From assembly GCA_029204225.1 (NCBI GenBank), contig CM055093.1, forward strand, positions 5,994,933-6,058,932: a DNA stretch of 64,000 nt. The letters are read 5' to 3'. The DNA is from Diphasiastrum complanatum. Its lineage: Eukaryota > Streptophyta > Lycopodiopsida > Lycopodiales > Lycopodiaceae. The number at the start of each line of letters is the position of its first letter. Position 1 is the stretch's first letter. Positions 12,668 through 24,526 of this stretch are shown one piece after another. Below the pieces are notes generated by a model. The model was given only the letters and a program-made list of their open reading frames with translations. It searched no databases and was not told the origin of the DNA. A program made the translations under genes and the position numbers.

Positions 12668-12719
12668 GCAAATGCAGAGGGAAGGCACGAAACCTGACGA
12701 GGTCACATATGTTGGTGTT
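12606..12719 (+). repeat. 55-bp tandem duplication at the inner breakpoint
   Basis: The segment starting TGTTTGAGCAAATGCAGAGG at 12606 starts again at 12661. The right-arm gene has it once. The second copy continues to about 12722 (GGTGTTCTC) before the sequence leaves the arm. The shift of 55 bases breaks the reading frame and creates the TGA at 12665. Confidence 0.95.
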
Positions 12720-12722
12720 CTC

Positions 12723-14050
12723 CTCCTTGTACTTAGTGGCTTATTTATTCGTGGATCTGTGGGCGGTTTTATGCACTTTATATTTTTGGCTTCTGGTGAT
12801 GCCTTCTTGTTGTTGCTACAAGTTTTGTTGTCTTTTGCTTGTTGTGGTGCTCACAAGTATGGATGACTGCAAAGTGAGGACTACTAAATTTTGATCGTAG
12901 TGAAGCGCTAAAGTTTGTTCAAGGTATTTGATTTTGACATTAACGTGTGTCATGTAGGTGCTCGACATGACACAAAGGGCTCTATGCGAAGGTAGGTATA
13001 TTGTCAAGAGAGATCATCCTATTGTGACCAGACACTGAATATCTTATTCTAGACGCTACGGGGCTAAGGATCATGTAGGGTCTAGCTGGGATTCTACTGA
13101 CACTCAAACCAAATTAATTGAATTCAGCTACAATCCTACGAAGTTTTTCACACGTGTGGGGACAGCCCAAACAATGTGAATGATCTCCTAAAGTATGAGT
13201 GATTGCACATAGATTGAGCACCAAATTGATAGATGGATTCTAGCTTGGCAAGGGCACTAATTACATGCATCAAACACTCAACACACATCATACACATGTG
13301 AAGGCAACTTGTTAAGAAGAAAACAAAGTGCCGCTCGGGTAGAGAGATAATACAACACAGGCTCCTCCTCGGGTGGAGAGAGAGAGTGTGTGTTACAAAT
13401 CTCTGTGTATAATTTCCAAATCCCACCAAAAAACTTAGTATAGAATCACTCTCCATCTCTATCAAATTCTAGCTCGAGCCACAAGAGGTGTAGTCCACAT
13501 GAAATTTATTGGAACCCTTACAAATCTCCTCCTAATTTGATTGGTCTAGTGACATAAGGACCCTTGAATATGATTGGACCAATTTCATAGATCTTACACT
13601 TTTGATTGGTCACATGACTTCATGACAATACATAACAAAGTGTCACTAGCCCTCTACCATTATGCCTTGTGTAAAGAGCCTACACTACCTTCAGCTACAT
13701 CACACACTAAAATTGGCCTAATTACCTACTAACATGTGTGCATGGGGGAGGGGTAGAAAAGTCAAAGTACTCTCCAAACTCAAGATTAAGGCCTATTGAC
13801 TATTCAAACTCTTCATAAATGAACTAAAAAGATTATGACTACCCTCCACACGTGGGAACATGCTCCACACGTGAGATTTCACTATGTAGCTAGATTTTGC
13901 CTATTTTTCACTCCTCAAAAACTAGCTTGATGAGATACTATATCAAATAAGAAACTTGAGATACTTGTTGAGTGGATCCTTTGGTGTGAATATGACATGA
14001 AAACCAGCCAAAGGAGATTTGGTGTAAATATACATATATATATCACATAA
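12723..14050. other. Spacer start: unassigned sequence with LTR-like pieces
   Basis: No gene is recognised. A CACACGTGTG palindrome lies near 13150. Near 13848-13880 a pair of CACACGTG boxes flanks GGAACATGCTC, an arrangement seen again near 30769-30800. This suggests remains of copia LTRs, but no LTR ends, primer site or coding domain can be defined. Confidence 0.4.
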
Positions 14051-14366
14051 TCTTCTACGGCCATATTGCGGTCTTCTACGGCCATGTTGCGGTCTTCTAC
14101 GTCCATATTGTGGACTACGGCCATACTGTGGTCTTCTACGGCCATATTGCGGGCTTCTATGACCATATTGTGGGCTTCTACGGCCATATTGCGGTCTTTT
14201 ACATCCATATAAAATTGCGGACTACGGCCATATTGTGGGCTTCTATGCCATATTGCGGGCCTCTACGGCCATATTGCGGTCTTCTACGTGGCATATTGCG
14301 GACTACGCCCATATTGCGGTCTTCTACGGCCATATTGCGATCTTCTAAGACCATATTGTGGGCATA

Positions 14367-14401
<35 letters not shown>

Positions 14402-14770
14402 ATAATATTACATACATAATATATATTTGTTACATAACAGATATTATGTATTGTATATATACATATATATATCACATAATATTGCGGTCTGCTAAGGCCA
14501 TATTGCGGTCTTCTACGTCCATACGGCGGGAGGTTTTAAAATTTCGGAAAATGGTCTGAAAAAATCGCCCTTAAGTCGTGTTCAAGTTAAAAAGGACCGT
14601 AGGCACTCGCGTTCAAGTTAAAAAGGACCGTAGGCACTTGCAAAGGTAACGAATGCGGCCTTAGTCGGTCTATTACAACCATATTGCGGTCTTATGCGAT
14701 CTTCTACGGCCATATTGCGATCTTATGCGGCCTAGTTGTGGTCCTCTTCGGCTCTATTGCGGTCATAGTA
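14051..14770. repeat. TACGGCCATATTGCGGTCTTC minisatellite
   Basis: Three blocks (about 14051-14366, 14478-14524 and 14670-14768) consist of degenerate units close to 21-24 bases around the core CGGCCATATTGCGGTCTTC. Many units are 21 bases, so the array is open for long stretches on both strands (minus: repeats of RNMAVED; plus: repeats of the GHIVGFY type). Between the blocks are TA-rich sequence and a two-copy repeat at about 14578-14640 (TTCAAGTTAAAAAGGACCG). There is no sign of a real protein. Confidence 0.9.
14369..14398. repeat. (TA)n microsatellite
   Basis: About 15 TA repeats inside the minisatellite region. Shorter TA runs occur near 14035, 14455 and 14770. Confidence 0.9.
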
Positions 14771-16184
14771 TATATATATATGAAAGTTGTAAAACAACGG
14801 TAGTTTATATATATACACGACAGGATATTCTGCCCTGGTTCTATATACAAAGGAATCTGCCACAGGGCCGCATTCGCAACCGCAACCGCATCGCAAAGGG
14901 CCAGCATGCGGTTCAAAATGATTGCTAGTCTCAAAGGAAGAAAATCGCAACTTACACTGACCCTAAGTTCAAACCTGTGACGACCCACGGGTCATTGGAC
15001 CGCATTGACTATATCCCAGTGAGCTCATATACATATATTGGATGATAGAGTCTAACTAATATCAATGATAACCACTAAATTCAGTTGGAATTCAGCAGAA
15101 CTTTATAATCTCTAGATGTGGTTCTAGGTGATTGTATAAAGTTTATATTTGTTAAAGACAAATGTTATAATGGTCTTTAATCACTTGGTTGATTGTAGAA
15201 TTTGGAACTCATAATCTGGTTAAGAATCAAGATGGAAGAATATTCTTGGAATCCAGTAATTTTTCTTATGGAAAAGATTTTAGAATGTCTCTTATATTTC
15301 TTGAGTGGTATGTTGTGCATATACTCCAATATCTGTAAATGATTAAGTATGGGTTTAGAATTTGATAGATTATGATTGATGAATCATAAGATTCTAAATG
15401 TTTATGATTGGTGGATCATAAATTGATACTTAAAGGTCATTAGATGATTATATAAAAATATGATGATTCTTAAGATGATGAGTAATTCTTGATCAATTGG
15501 TGGAGTTAAAATTTAGATTTGTTATTTGAACTCTAAATTTGTGTACAAACTTGAGACTGTTTGGATCTCACGGGCATTTTCATTAAATAATTATTTACTT
15601 ATGAGGAATTTGCTTACCTTTACAGATTGCAGTCAAGGAATGCTTGTGTACTATTTTTCAGCCTAAAATCTCCGGTTAATTAGGAGCAGTTAAGTCTATC
15701 AAGATTGAATGGTTGCTATTTTCTAGCATATGATGCTAGGGATAGAGCACTTATCTCAAGAGAGTATCTGGGATACTCAGGACTGAGTTGAAGTCATTTT
15801 TATCTTGATGAATCTCCTAAGAGATTTTGGTGGGATGAGTTTTGTACCAAGAACAGGTCTACGAGTAATTGTGGATAGTCTTGGACAATAATTGTTTTGG
15901 ATCTTTAACTTTTGAACATTGATTTTCAATGTAAGGTGAGGACTCACCCAATGATTCATGTAAACTGAAGTACATGAAGGTGATGTTATTAGATTGGAGA
16001 GAATCAAACCCAATAGGGAAATTTATCTTTTAGTGTACTTCTAAAAGGTCGATATAGTATGTCAGTGTAGAGACAAATAATTTGAGAAATATCCCATCTC
16101 TACATACTTATTTGATATTGAAGTCAGACTAAAGATTGATTTTTAGGGTAATTGTGAAAGTTAAATGATTGATTTGTTAGCTTT
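14771..16184. other. AT-rich sequence interrupted by the copia insertion
   Basis: No coding domain. Degenerate words recur between this block and 22300-22700 (for example TTGAGAAAT followed by a TCT-rich stretch near 16080 and 22450). The two sides may be one older LTR-type repeat split by the copia element. This remains unproven. Confidence 0.35.
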
Positions 16185-16189
16185 TAAAC
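16185..16189 (+). other. Target site duplication TAAAC of the copia element
   Basis: TAAAC directly precedes the 5' LTR here and directly follows the 3' LTR at 22295-22299, the five-base duplication expected of a copia integrase. Confidence 0.93.
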
Positions 16190-16870
16190 TGTTAAAAATT
16201 CACAATTCTAGCTTGACTAGTTTTGGTCATATGACTTGTAAATAGTTAGATGGTCATGATGTGGCTTGTCACACGTGCCAAATAGCATAGGATTCCATTC
16301 ATAAGGATGTTCTCAAGTAGACCCAAGTGTTAGAACCTTTGGAATGAGTCCAAATTATGCTTAGATACAAGGGAGAAAAAATAGGAGCTATTTTTGGTAA
16401 TTTTTGCATTGTTGAGGGATCTCCAAGATCCAACCCTAACTTGGTAGGGATGAAAGATCCACCAAAATTAGCATTAGGGATAGGTTTAGGGCTACTCATA
16501 CCTGCCCAAAACCGTGATGGATCATGTATATATAGGTGATGATATCTCACCAAAATCAATCAAGCAATTTCATGTTTTTTCTCTCATAATGGTGCAATTG
16601 CTCTCTATGTTCATAATTGTTTGACAACTTGTGATTACTAATGATTATAGGATTGAATGTAGGTCTGGTGTACAGTACTCAGACTGTGGGAGGCCGTACT
16701 TTCACACGTGTGAAGCCTTCTTCAAGGATTTGGGCCATTTAGTGAGGTTCAAGCATAGATTTTTGATGGATTTTGATGGTTCAACTTGTGCTAATCTTAT
16801 GAAATCATAATCTATTGTTTCCCTCATCATTTCAAGTGTTTTAGGATCCTTATTTGCTGTAATTTTTACA
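16190..16870 (+). repeat. 5' LTR of the copia element
   Basis: It begins TGTTAAAAATTCACAATT and ends GTAATTTTTACA. A TATA-like TATATATAGG lies near 16527-16536 and would suit an LTR promoter. CACACGTG palindromes occur near 16270 and 16714, both containing the CACGTG G-box core. The open frame on its minus strand is an LTR shadow. Confidence 0.95.
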
Positions 16871-16883
16871 TGGTATCAGAGCC
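16871..16883 (+). other. Primer binding site (initiator Met tRNA type)
   Basis: TGGTATCAGAGCC follows the LTR end directly. It is the standard plant copia primer site, complementary to the 3' end of initiator methionine tRNA. Confidence 0.93.
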
Positions 16884-17661
16884 TAAAGGTTGAAATGAGC
16901 TAAATCCTTGGTTTTCATTCAATTTTGATCTAAATCTTGTGTAGATTGGATCTTAGCATCTACTATTGATTCTAGAACTCAAAGTGAGTCAAATACATTG
17001 GAGATTGGTGTTGTGTGACTTCACTTGTAGGTGTTTAGGTGTCTAAAACCAGAGGCAAAGTTGAATTCAATTCACATTACCAAGATAGCAAGTTTTGCTT
17101 GCTCCAAGCATTGATTTCTAAGCGAGTTTTGGAGGTGATTTCATAGAGGAGGCTTTCTAGCATTCAAGGAGAGGGAAGATCAGAGTTTTGGGGACTCTTC
17201 AAGGCTGTTCTAAGGTGTAGTAGACACCTCCTAAAGTGATTTAGGTTCAGTCCAACCATTGCTTGACTTATGCACCAAATTAGATCATCAATTTTGATCA
17301 TTTTTTGCTTGTGATTGGATAGTAGATTGTGTTGCATCCTCATTAAGTTCCATTTAGATCTTTTACAAGTGATTTTGGAAGTATATTAGGTTGCTGAAAT
17401 TCACTCTTGATCAGATCATTTGGAAGCTTTAATGTTCTTTATAGAAAGAGGGGCAATTCTACTAGTATTGTCTACTTCAATCAAGCAAGTGCATTGTTTC
17501 TAGTATTCTACGATTTGATTTTGTTAGAGATCATTCTTAGATCTTTATAGGAAGTCTATTACTGATCTTTTCAGGTCCCTAAGAAGTGGGACAAGGTAGA
17601 CCTTCAATCAAATCAATAGAAGTAACCTTCATTTGTGTCAAGTCCTTGATTAGGAGACTAG

Positions 17662-20600
17662 ATGGCATCTATAAATGCATATCTTTTGGATACTAATGAA
17701 AGGCTCAACAAAACTAACTATTCCATATGGAAAGTTAGAATGGAATCTATCATGATCATGCAAGATCTGATGGAAATTGTAAATGGTAAAGAGGGTGAAC
17801 CTATTCATCCTCAAGAAAAAGCCAAATACATCAAGAGGTGCAATGTTGCACTACATTGCATAAAAATGAATGTTGCAAATGAACTCTTAAGAGAGGTAGG
17901 AGATTGCACTTCAGCTCAAGATGCTTGGGAGACTTTGCAAAAGGTCTATGAATCCAAGAACCAAACTAGAATGTTAGCTTTGAATAATCAAATCTATAGA
18001 AGCTATCAAAAGAAAGGAGAGAGTGCACATACTTTTGTCCTAAGAGTAAAGGAATTGAACAAAGAGCTAGCCTTTATAGGTGACCCTATCAAGGATGAAG
18101 AGCTTGTTCAACTCATATTGAATGGACTAAGCTTTGAATTTGACAATTTGGTTCAGGGATATGCAATTATGGGTAAGCTACCCATACTTGAAGAACTTCA
18201 AGGCACACTCATGGCCGAGGAATCAAGAAGGAGCCAAATGCAAGAGAGGATGGATAGGCTTTCCATCCAAGGTGGAGATGACCAAGCTCTCTTCACCAAA
18301 GGCAAAGGCAAGTCCAAAGGCAAAGGATCAACATTCAAGAAGTCTACAAAGCTTGAGGATCAAGAAGGACCCTCAAAGGCATCTCCATCAACCACCAAAG
18401 TCAAGAAGGACAAATCAAAGGTGAAGTGCTACTATTGTAGCAAGATGGGGCATTATGCCTCGGAATGCTTCAAGAGGAAGCAAGATCAAAGCCAAGCCAA
18501 CATGAGCAAAGAGGAGGAGGAGGAGAGTTCACATGAGGACTCTCTCATGATGTCCATATTTTCTTCAACAAGCTTCAAAGGAAAAGATCCTTGGTGGATT
18601 GACTCGGGTGCTAGTTCACACATGACTAGTAAAAGGGAGTTTTTCTCTTCTCTCTTATCTTATGATGGACCTATAAAGTCTATCTATACAGCAAATGATG
18701 AAGCTTGTAAGATTGAAGGAGTTCGTAGCATTCCCCTTTGCTTAGGATCTTCCAAAAAGATCAACATAGAAGGTGTTTTCTACATTCCTACAATAACAAA
18801 GAATCTACTAAGTGTTGGCCAAATGGTAGACAATGGTTTCAATGTTGACTTTGCTTCAAATGAATGTTTCATCAAGAAGAAGGGTAAGATAGTGGCTAAG
18901 GGCACTAGACTTGGCAAACTTTATAAGTTGGATGCATTTGTGGATACTAATGTTGTCATGTTGGCCGAGAAGAGCAAGATATCTACCTTTACTTTATGGC
19001 ACAAAAGACTTGGACATGTCAACTCGGGTTCCATGGAGGCTATGATCAAGGAGGAGTATGCTTTAGGCCTACCAAGGTCTATTGGGAAGGAAGACAAGGT
19101 TTGTGAAGCTTGTGCCTTATCCAAGGCACATAAGAAGGTGTTTCCTAACTCCATCACAAAGTCATCTCATCCTCTTGAACTCATACACTCGGATGTGCAC
19201 ATTGCTAGCACCAAATCTAATGGAGGTTCATCCATGTTTTTAACCTTCATTGATGACTACTCAAGATATTGTTGGGTGTTCTTACTTTCCTTCAAGTCTC
19301 AAGTATTTGATACTTTTGTAAAGTTCAAGTTGTTTGTGGAAAAACATCATAATCATAGCATCAAGATTCTTAGAAGTGACAATGGTGGAGAATTCATCTC
19401 CAATGAGTTCAAGGCCTTTTGTGAGGAGGAAGGAATCAAGAAAGAGACTTCTTGTCCTTACACTCCTCAACAAAATGGAGTTGCTGAAAGAAGGAATAGA
19501 ACATTATGTGAATGTTCTAAGGCTTTAAGATTAGATGCTTGTTTGCCCAAATCCTTTTGGGGTGAGTCTCTTGTATGTGAAAACTACTTGATGAATAGGG
19601 TGCCTTGCAAAGCAATTGAAGGCAAAACTCCTTATGAGATGTTGTATGGAAAGAAACCCAATCTTAATCACTTGAAAGTTTTTGGGTGTATATGTTATGT
19701 GCATGTGCCATTGGAAACAAGAACCAAGGAGGATCCATCTTCCACAAGAGGGATCATGCTTGGATATGCAAGCTCAAGCAAGGGCTACAAAGTCTATCTC
19801 TCATCCTTGAACAAATTTGTTGTTTCAAGGGATGTCATCTTTGATGAACATCATATGCATATGCTTGAAGAAGGCTCAAGTGCTCCAACAATCAAGAAGA
19901 AGATGGCCGAGGAGCAAGATCTTGGTTTTGAGGAGGAGCTCATGGAGGAGCAAGCACCAAACCCACCTATCACACCAAGGAGATCTTCAAGGGCAAAAGT
20001 GGAGCCATCAAGGCTCACATATCAAGGCAAAGGACAGCAAGTTGAGGGTATCTCATCCACTTCTTATGCTTTATCTAGTTTTGAAGAACCGTCTAATGTT
20101 GAAGATGCATTGAACTCCAAAGAATGGTATAAAGCTATGTTGGATGATTATGATGCCTTGATTGAGAATGAAACTTGGTTGCTTGTTGAGAGACCTCAAA
20201 GGAATGTAATAGGATGCAAGTGGGTCTTCAAGCTTAAGTTGAATGCAAATGGGAGTGTTAACAAACATAAAGCAATATTAGTTGCAAAAGGTTATGCTCA
20301 AGAGAGGGGGATAGACTATGAGGAAACTTTTGCACCTGTGGCCAAGATGGTCACAATAAGGCTAATCATTTCACTTGCATCACATTTTGGATGGATTCTA
20401 TGTCAAATGGATGTCTCTAATGCTTTCTTGAATGGTTTTTTGGAAGAGGATATCTATATGGAGCAGCCACAAGGGTTCATCAAGCATGGAATGGAGAACA
20501 AAGTATGCCATCTCCAAAGAAGCATCTATGGCTTGAAGCAAGCCTCGAGATCTTGGAATTCAAGACTACATTGCTATCTTATTTCACTTTCTTTTGTTCA

Positions 20601-21598
20601 AAGTGAATATGATCCCACTCTTTACATTAAGTTTGATGATGTTGGTATTGTACTTTTACTCATTTATGTAGATGACATCATCATTAGTGGAAATAGTGTT
20701 GATGGTATTGAAAAAATCAAGATAGATCTATCCTTAGAGTTCAAGATGGTAGATCTAGGGTGTCTTCACTTCATCTTAGCATAGAAGTACTTAGAGGGTC
20801 TCTCAAAGTCTTTTGAAGAAGTTTAAGATGGAAGTATGCAAAAGTGTTGACACACCAATGGAGCAAGATGTAAAAGTGCCAAATGAAGATGATGAAAGAT
20901 CCTTCATGGACATCACTTTGTTTAGGCAACTTATAGGTTCCTTAATGTGGATCACTATAACTAGACCAGATCTTATCTTTAGTGTATGTAGGTTGAGCCA
21001 ATCCATGCAAAAGCCATTGAATATCCATTGAAAAAAGACTAAGAGGATTCTAAGATACATCTCGGGTACATTGGATTTTGGGATTTTGTATAGAGGAGAT
21101 GTGATTAACCTTCATGCATTTAGTGATTCAGATTTTGCAGGGGACAAGAGGGATAGGAAATCAACAAGTGCCTATTCAACTTTCATAGGAGAAGGTGTGG
21201 TTTCATGGCTTTCAAAAAAACAAGAAACTATATCTCTATCTTCAACCGAGGCCGAGTACAAAGCTTTGACAACCACTACAAAGGAGGTACTTTGGATCAA
21301 GAGATTATTGGTGGAACTAAAGATCATGGATTCAGAGAAGGCACCAATCATCTACAATGACAATATATCAGCCCAACACCTTGCATCTAACCCAATCTTC
21401 CATGCAAGATCTAAGCACATTGAGATATGCCATCACTTTGTGAGAGAAATGGTGCAAGCCAAGGAGATTGCTTTGGAGCATGTTCCAAGCAATGAATGTG
21501 TAGCTGATCTACTTACTAAACCACTTCAAAAGACACCTTTTATGAAGTTCAGATCATCACTTGGAGTGATTAGTAAAGCAATGATTGAACCAAGCTAG
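17662..21598 (+). pseudogene. Copia gag-pol polyprotein, lightly damaged
   Basis: The first frame (17662-20784, 1040 codons) reads gag, then a CCHC knuckle at about residues 256-269 (CYYCSKMGHYASEC), the aspartic protease DSGASSHM from residue 314, the pre-integrase HKRLGH near 447, integrase with RSDNGGEF near 571-578 and QQNGVAERRNR downstream, and reverse transcriptase with YVDD at about 1002-1005. Near 20778 a base is lost and the frame ends at TAG 20782. Sequence resembling the usual pol continuation is partly missing up to about 20813. RNase H follows in another frame (20813-21598) with DSDFAGD and SSTEAEYKAL, interrupted by TGA at 21029-21031 where family members have a tryptophan. The polyprotein would package and copy the element RNA if intact. 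The start is ATG 17662, about 0.8 kb after the primer site. Confidence 0.93.
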
Positions 21599-21600
21599 AT

Positions 21601-21612
21601 AGTGAGGAGGAG
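21601..21612 (+). other. Polypurine tract of the copia element
   Basis: AGTGAGGAGGAG lies immediately before the 3' LTR and just after the pol stop codon at 21596. It would prime plus-strand DNA synthesis. A similar tract precedes the minus-strand copia LTR at 59130. Confidence 0.9.
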
Positions 21613-22294
21613 TGTTAAAAATTCACAATTCTAGCTTGACTAGTTTTGGTCATATGACTTGTAAATAGTTAGATGGTCATGATGTGGCTTGTCACACGTG
21701 CCAAATAGCATAGGATTCCATTCATAAGGATGTTCTCAAGTAGACCCAAGTGTTAGAACCTTTGGAATGAGTCCAAATTATGCTTAGATACAAGGGAGAA
21801 AAAATAGGAGCTATTTTTGGTAATTTTTGCATTGTTGAGGGATCTCCAAGATTCCAACCCTAACTTGGTAGGGATGAAAGATCCACCAAAATTAGCATTA
21901 GGGATAGGTTTAGGGCTACTCATACCTGCCCAAAACCGTGATGGATCATGTATATATAGGTGATGATATCTCACCAAAATCAATCAAGCAATTTCATGTT
22001 TTTTCTCTCATAATGGTGCAATTGCTCTCTATGTTCATAATTGTTTGAGTACTTGTGATTACTAATGATTATAGGATTGAATGTAGGTCTGGTGTACAGT
22101 ACTTAGACTGTGGGAGGCCGTACTTTCACACGTGTGAAGCCTTCTTCAAGGATTTGGGCCATTTAGTGAGGTTCAAGCATAGATTTTTGATGGATTTTGA
22201 TGGTTCAACTTGTGCTAATCTTATGAAATCATAATCTATTGTTTCCCTCATCATTTCAAGTGTTTTAGAATCCTTATTTGCTGTAATTTTTACA
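21613..22294 (+). repeat. 3' LTR of the copia element
   Basis: It is 682 bp, nearly identical to the 5' LTR. Differences noted include an extra T near 21851, two adjacent changes near 22048, C to T near 22104 and G to A near 22269. Confidence 0.95.
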
Positions 22295-22299
22295 TAAAC

Positions 22300-23660
22300 T
22301 TAATCTTCAGGTTTGGTCGACTGCTCATCTAGTTTAGTTTATATGATGATGACAGTTTGATGTATTGAAGATTTTGCCCATTTGGAAGATTTATCGCTCA
22401 ATGTACCTTTGGACCCTGAATGAGTACTCACAATCAGAGATAAACAATTGAGAAATTGTTCTATCTTTGTGTGCTTGCTTAGGTTGGTTGGTCAAATTGA
22501 GAATAATGATTCATGGGAAGAGTTAAAAGCATACAAATTGGGTTTTTCCTAGTTACTCGTTCTGAGGACAGAACTGGTTTAAGAGAGAAAGAATGTTACG
22601 TCCATATTCAGTATAAGGGAATCGGAATAATTCCTTACATGGATAGTCGGTCACTCCAGGTATATATGGTTATTAGTTATGCCTCGTCATTCCGGGCTTG
22701 GCCTGTAAAGTAATTAATAGTCATATGAGGTCCCAGACCTATAATTGAACATAGGAGCACATGCATAGTGAATGACTGTTTTAATGCAAGAATAGGAGGT
22801 CAATAGTTCAATATAGGTTGCAAGGGGATCCTAGGGAGAATATTCTCTCTCTCATGAAGAGAATATGTCCATTGGAAACTCGTCCATCCTCCTATTGGAA
22901 ATTCAGTTTCTTGAGCCAGTTTCTCCTCCTCTCTCTTAGGTTCTTCACTATGTGTAGTGGGTTTCTTTCCTTGTCTAACCTGAATCCAAGATCTAGTCAA
23001 TCTAGCATCAAAGAGACGGAGCTGGTTGTCACGTGTAGGTTCGTTCCCATGAGAGCAATAGCATATTTCGGATTTCAGCATGTATGGAAGATCCACATCT
23101 AACACTAACATCCATTAACACTAAACATTAACACTACATCCATTAACCCTACTTCCATTAATTCTAAATCCACAACAATGATAGAAACTTACTCTTCCCT
23201 CTCTCCTTTTCTCTCTCACAAAAAGCATAAGAAATAGCAGATCATCTAGCAGGTCGGCGAAGGTTCATAATGAGGTTATGATGCTCGGTGAAGGTTCCCA
23301 AAATGGCATATCACTGAACATTTGTCTGACTCAAAAATTGGATTTTCTCTTGTCATGAACCTTCGCCCACCTCAATTTAGATAAAGGGTGGATGTACAGT
23401 TTGAGAGCTCAGCGAAGGTTTCTGATACTGTATTGGCCAAATGTGCCCCAATCAGTAATTTTCTAAGTCATTTTTCGTAAAAAATATTGTGCTTCCTTTT
23501 CCTTATGCTGATGACTTCCTGACTTTTGCTCATCAGTCTTTTCTTATTTTTTTGCTTTTCTTTTTGTTGGTTTTTTTTTTTTAACTGTCGTTTTCCAAAA
23601 AAGTCAGCAAATTAAATACTAAAAACAAAAAATTGAAAAACAAATAAAATTAAAAAATAT
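22300..23660. other. Unassigned sequence between copia and gypsy remains
   Basis: No gene is visible. It continues the AT-rich DNA split by the copia insertion. The end nearest the integrase fragment is an A/T-rich tract (23540-23660). If that fragment belonged to a full gypsy element, its 3' LTR would have been in this block, but I cannot define LTR ends. Confidence 0.35.
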
Positions 23661-23667
23661 ATTGAGA

Positions 23668-24351
23668 TCAGGCTTGCTGAACTAGCGGAGCAGGCTGCCA
23701 AAACTTGCGTAATCGACTGTCATTTACTGGAGTATCAAATCGTTTTCCATCCAAGTGCTCAAGAATTACTGCGCCATAGTTCAAGATTTCCTTCACTTTA
23801 TACGGGCCTTCCCCGGTAAACTTCAACTTACCCTTGATCAGCTTGGTTTTGTACATCAATGCAAGATCTCCTGCTTTCAGATCTTTTTTGTGCAATCGAC
23901 GATCGTGCCATGCCTTGTGACGAGCTTTCTTTGCTGCTAAGGCATGAACTGCCATCAATCGGGTTCCACATAATGTGTGCAACGCTTCATGATGGAGTTG
24001 TAAAGACATATTATCATTTAATCGTTCCGTTGCTGCTATGCATAAAAATGAGATTAAAAATTCAATTGGCATAACAGCATCTTGACCATAAATCAGTTGA
24101 AAAGGTGTTTGATTTGTACTATTTTTGTAAGCGGTTCTGAATGCCCATAATGCTACATATAGTTTATGTTCCCAATCGGACCGACTTGCTTCAACTGTCT
24201 TTGTCAAAATGGTGCAAAGAATCTTATTGGAAGATTCAGCTTGGCCATTTCCTCTGGGATAATAGGGAGTACTAAATCTGTGTATAACGAAAAATTCTTC
24301 CAGTAAACACTTTATTGTTTGATTAACAAAGTGTGTACCCCGGTCATTGAC
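23668..24351 (-). pseudogene. Ty3/gypsy integrase C-terminal fragment
   Basis: On the minus strand the frame begins after a TAA at 24352-24354 and reads VNDRGTHFVN, then STPYYPRGNGQAESSNK (the part of the core that holds the catalytic glutamate), then a C-terminal domain with WHDRRLHKKDL, GPYKVKEIL and a final VNDSRLRKFW. This order is characteristic of plant gypsy integrases. The zinc-binding N terminus, first catalytic aspartate, RT and RNase H are missing upstream. No chromodomain is seen. It is a stranded scrap. Confidence 0.88.
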
Positions 24352-24465
24352 TTAACTGAAAGTTAATATATATTGTGGCTCTTTGAGTTTCTTGTAAAAT
24401 GTGTAGATGCAACCTTCAAAATGAAAAACTTGAAAAGCTAGGATTTCTGGGAAATTAGGGTTTCA

Positions 24466-24467
<2 letters not shown>

Positions 24468-24526
<59 letters not shown>

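Larger units (their letters stand above)
308..12722 (+). repeat. Left arm of the large inverted repeat
   Basis: This segment is the reverse complement of 43097-53406. For 6781-12660 the paired coordinates sum to exactly 55764, which means no net length change across about 5.9 kb, including an ~80 bp CT/GA microsatellite. Farther out the sum shifts in steps: 54929 at 5942, 53547 at 3082 and 53714 at 308. These steps mark discrete indels. The outer boundary lies inside a copia gag fragment. The inner boundary lies inside the last exon of the PPR gene, just after a 55-bp tandem duplication. Arm length is about 12.4 kb here against 10.3 kb on the right. Confidence 0.95.
16190..22294 (+). mobile_element. 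Young Ty1/copia LTR retrotransposon (6.1 kb)
   Basis: The element has all structural landmarks: 5' LTR 16190-16870, methionine-tRNA primer site from 16871, gag-pol 17662-21598, purine tract 21601-21612, 3' LTR 21613-22294 and a perfect TAAAC target duplication. The LTRs start TGTT and end TTACA. I see about five substitutions and one 1-base indel between them over ~680 bp, so insertion was recent. The pol order protease-integrase-RT-RNase H is that of copia. A frameshift and at least one nonsense codon late in pol mean this copy is not autonomous, though it could be mobilised in trans. Confidence 0.96.

Noticed and set aside
13915-14417. Peptide repeats of the RNMAVED type on the minus strand
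   Set aside because: They are produced by the 21-base minisatellite unit; the frame drifts with unit length and both strands are equally open.
16299-16559. Minus-strand open frame within the copia LTR (also at 21753-21983)
   Set aside because: It repeats because the LTR repeats, contains no domain and is broken by the single-base indel between LTRs.
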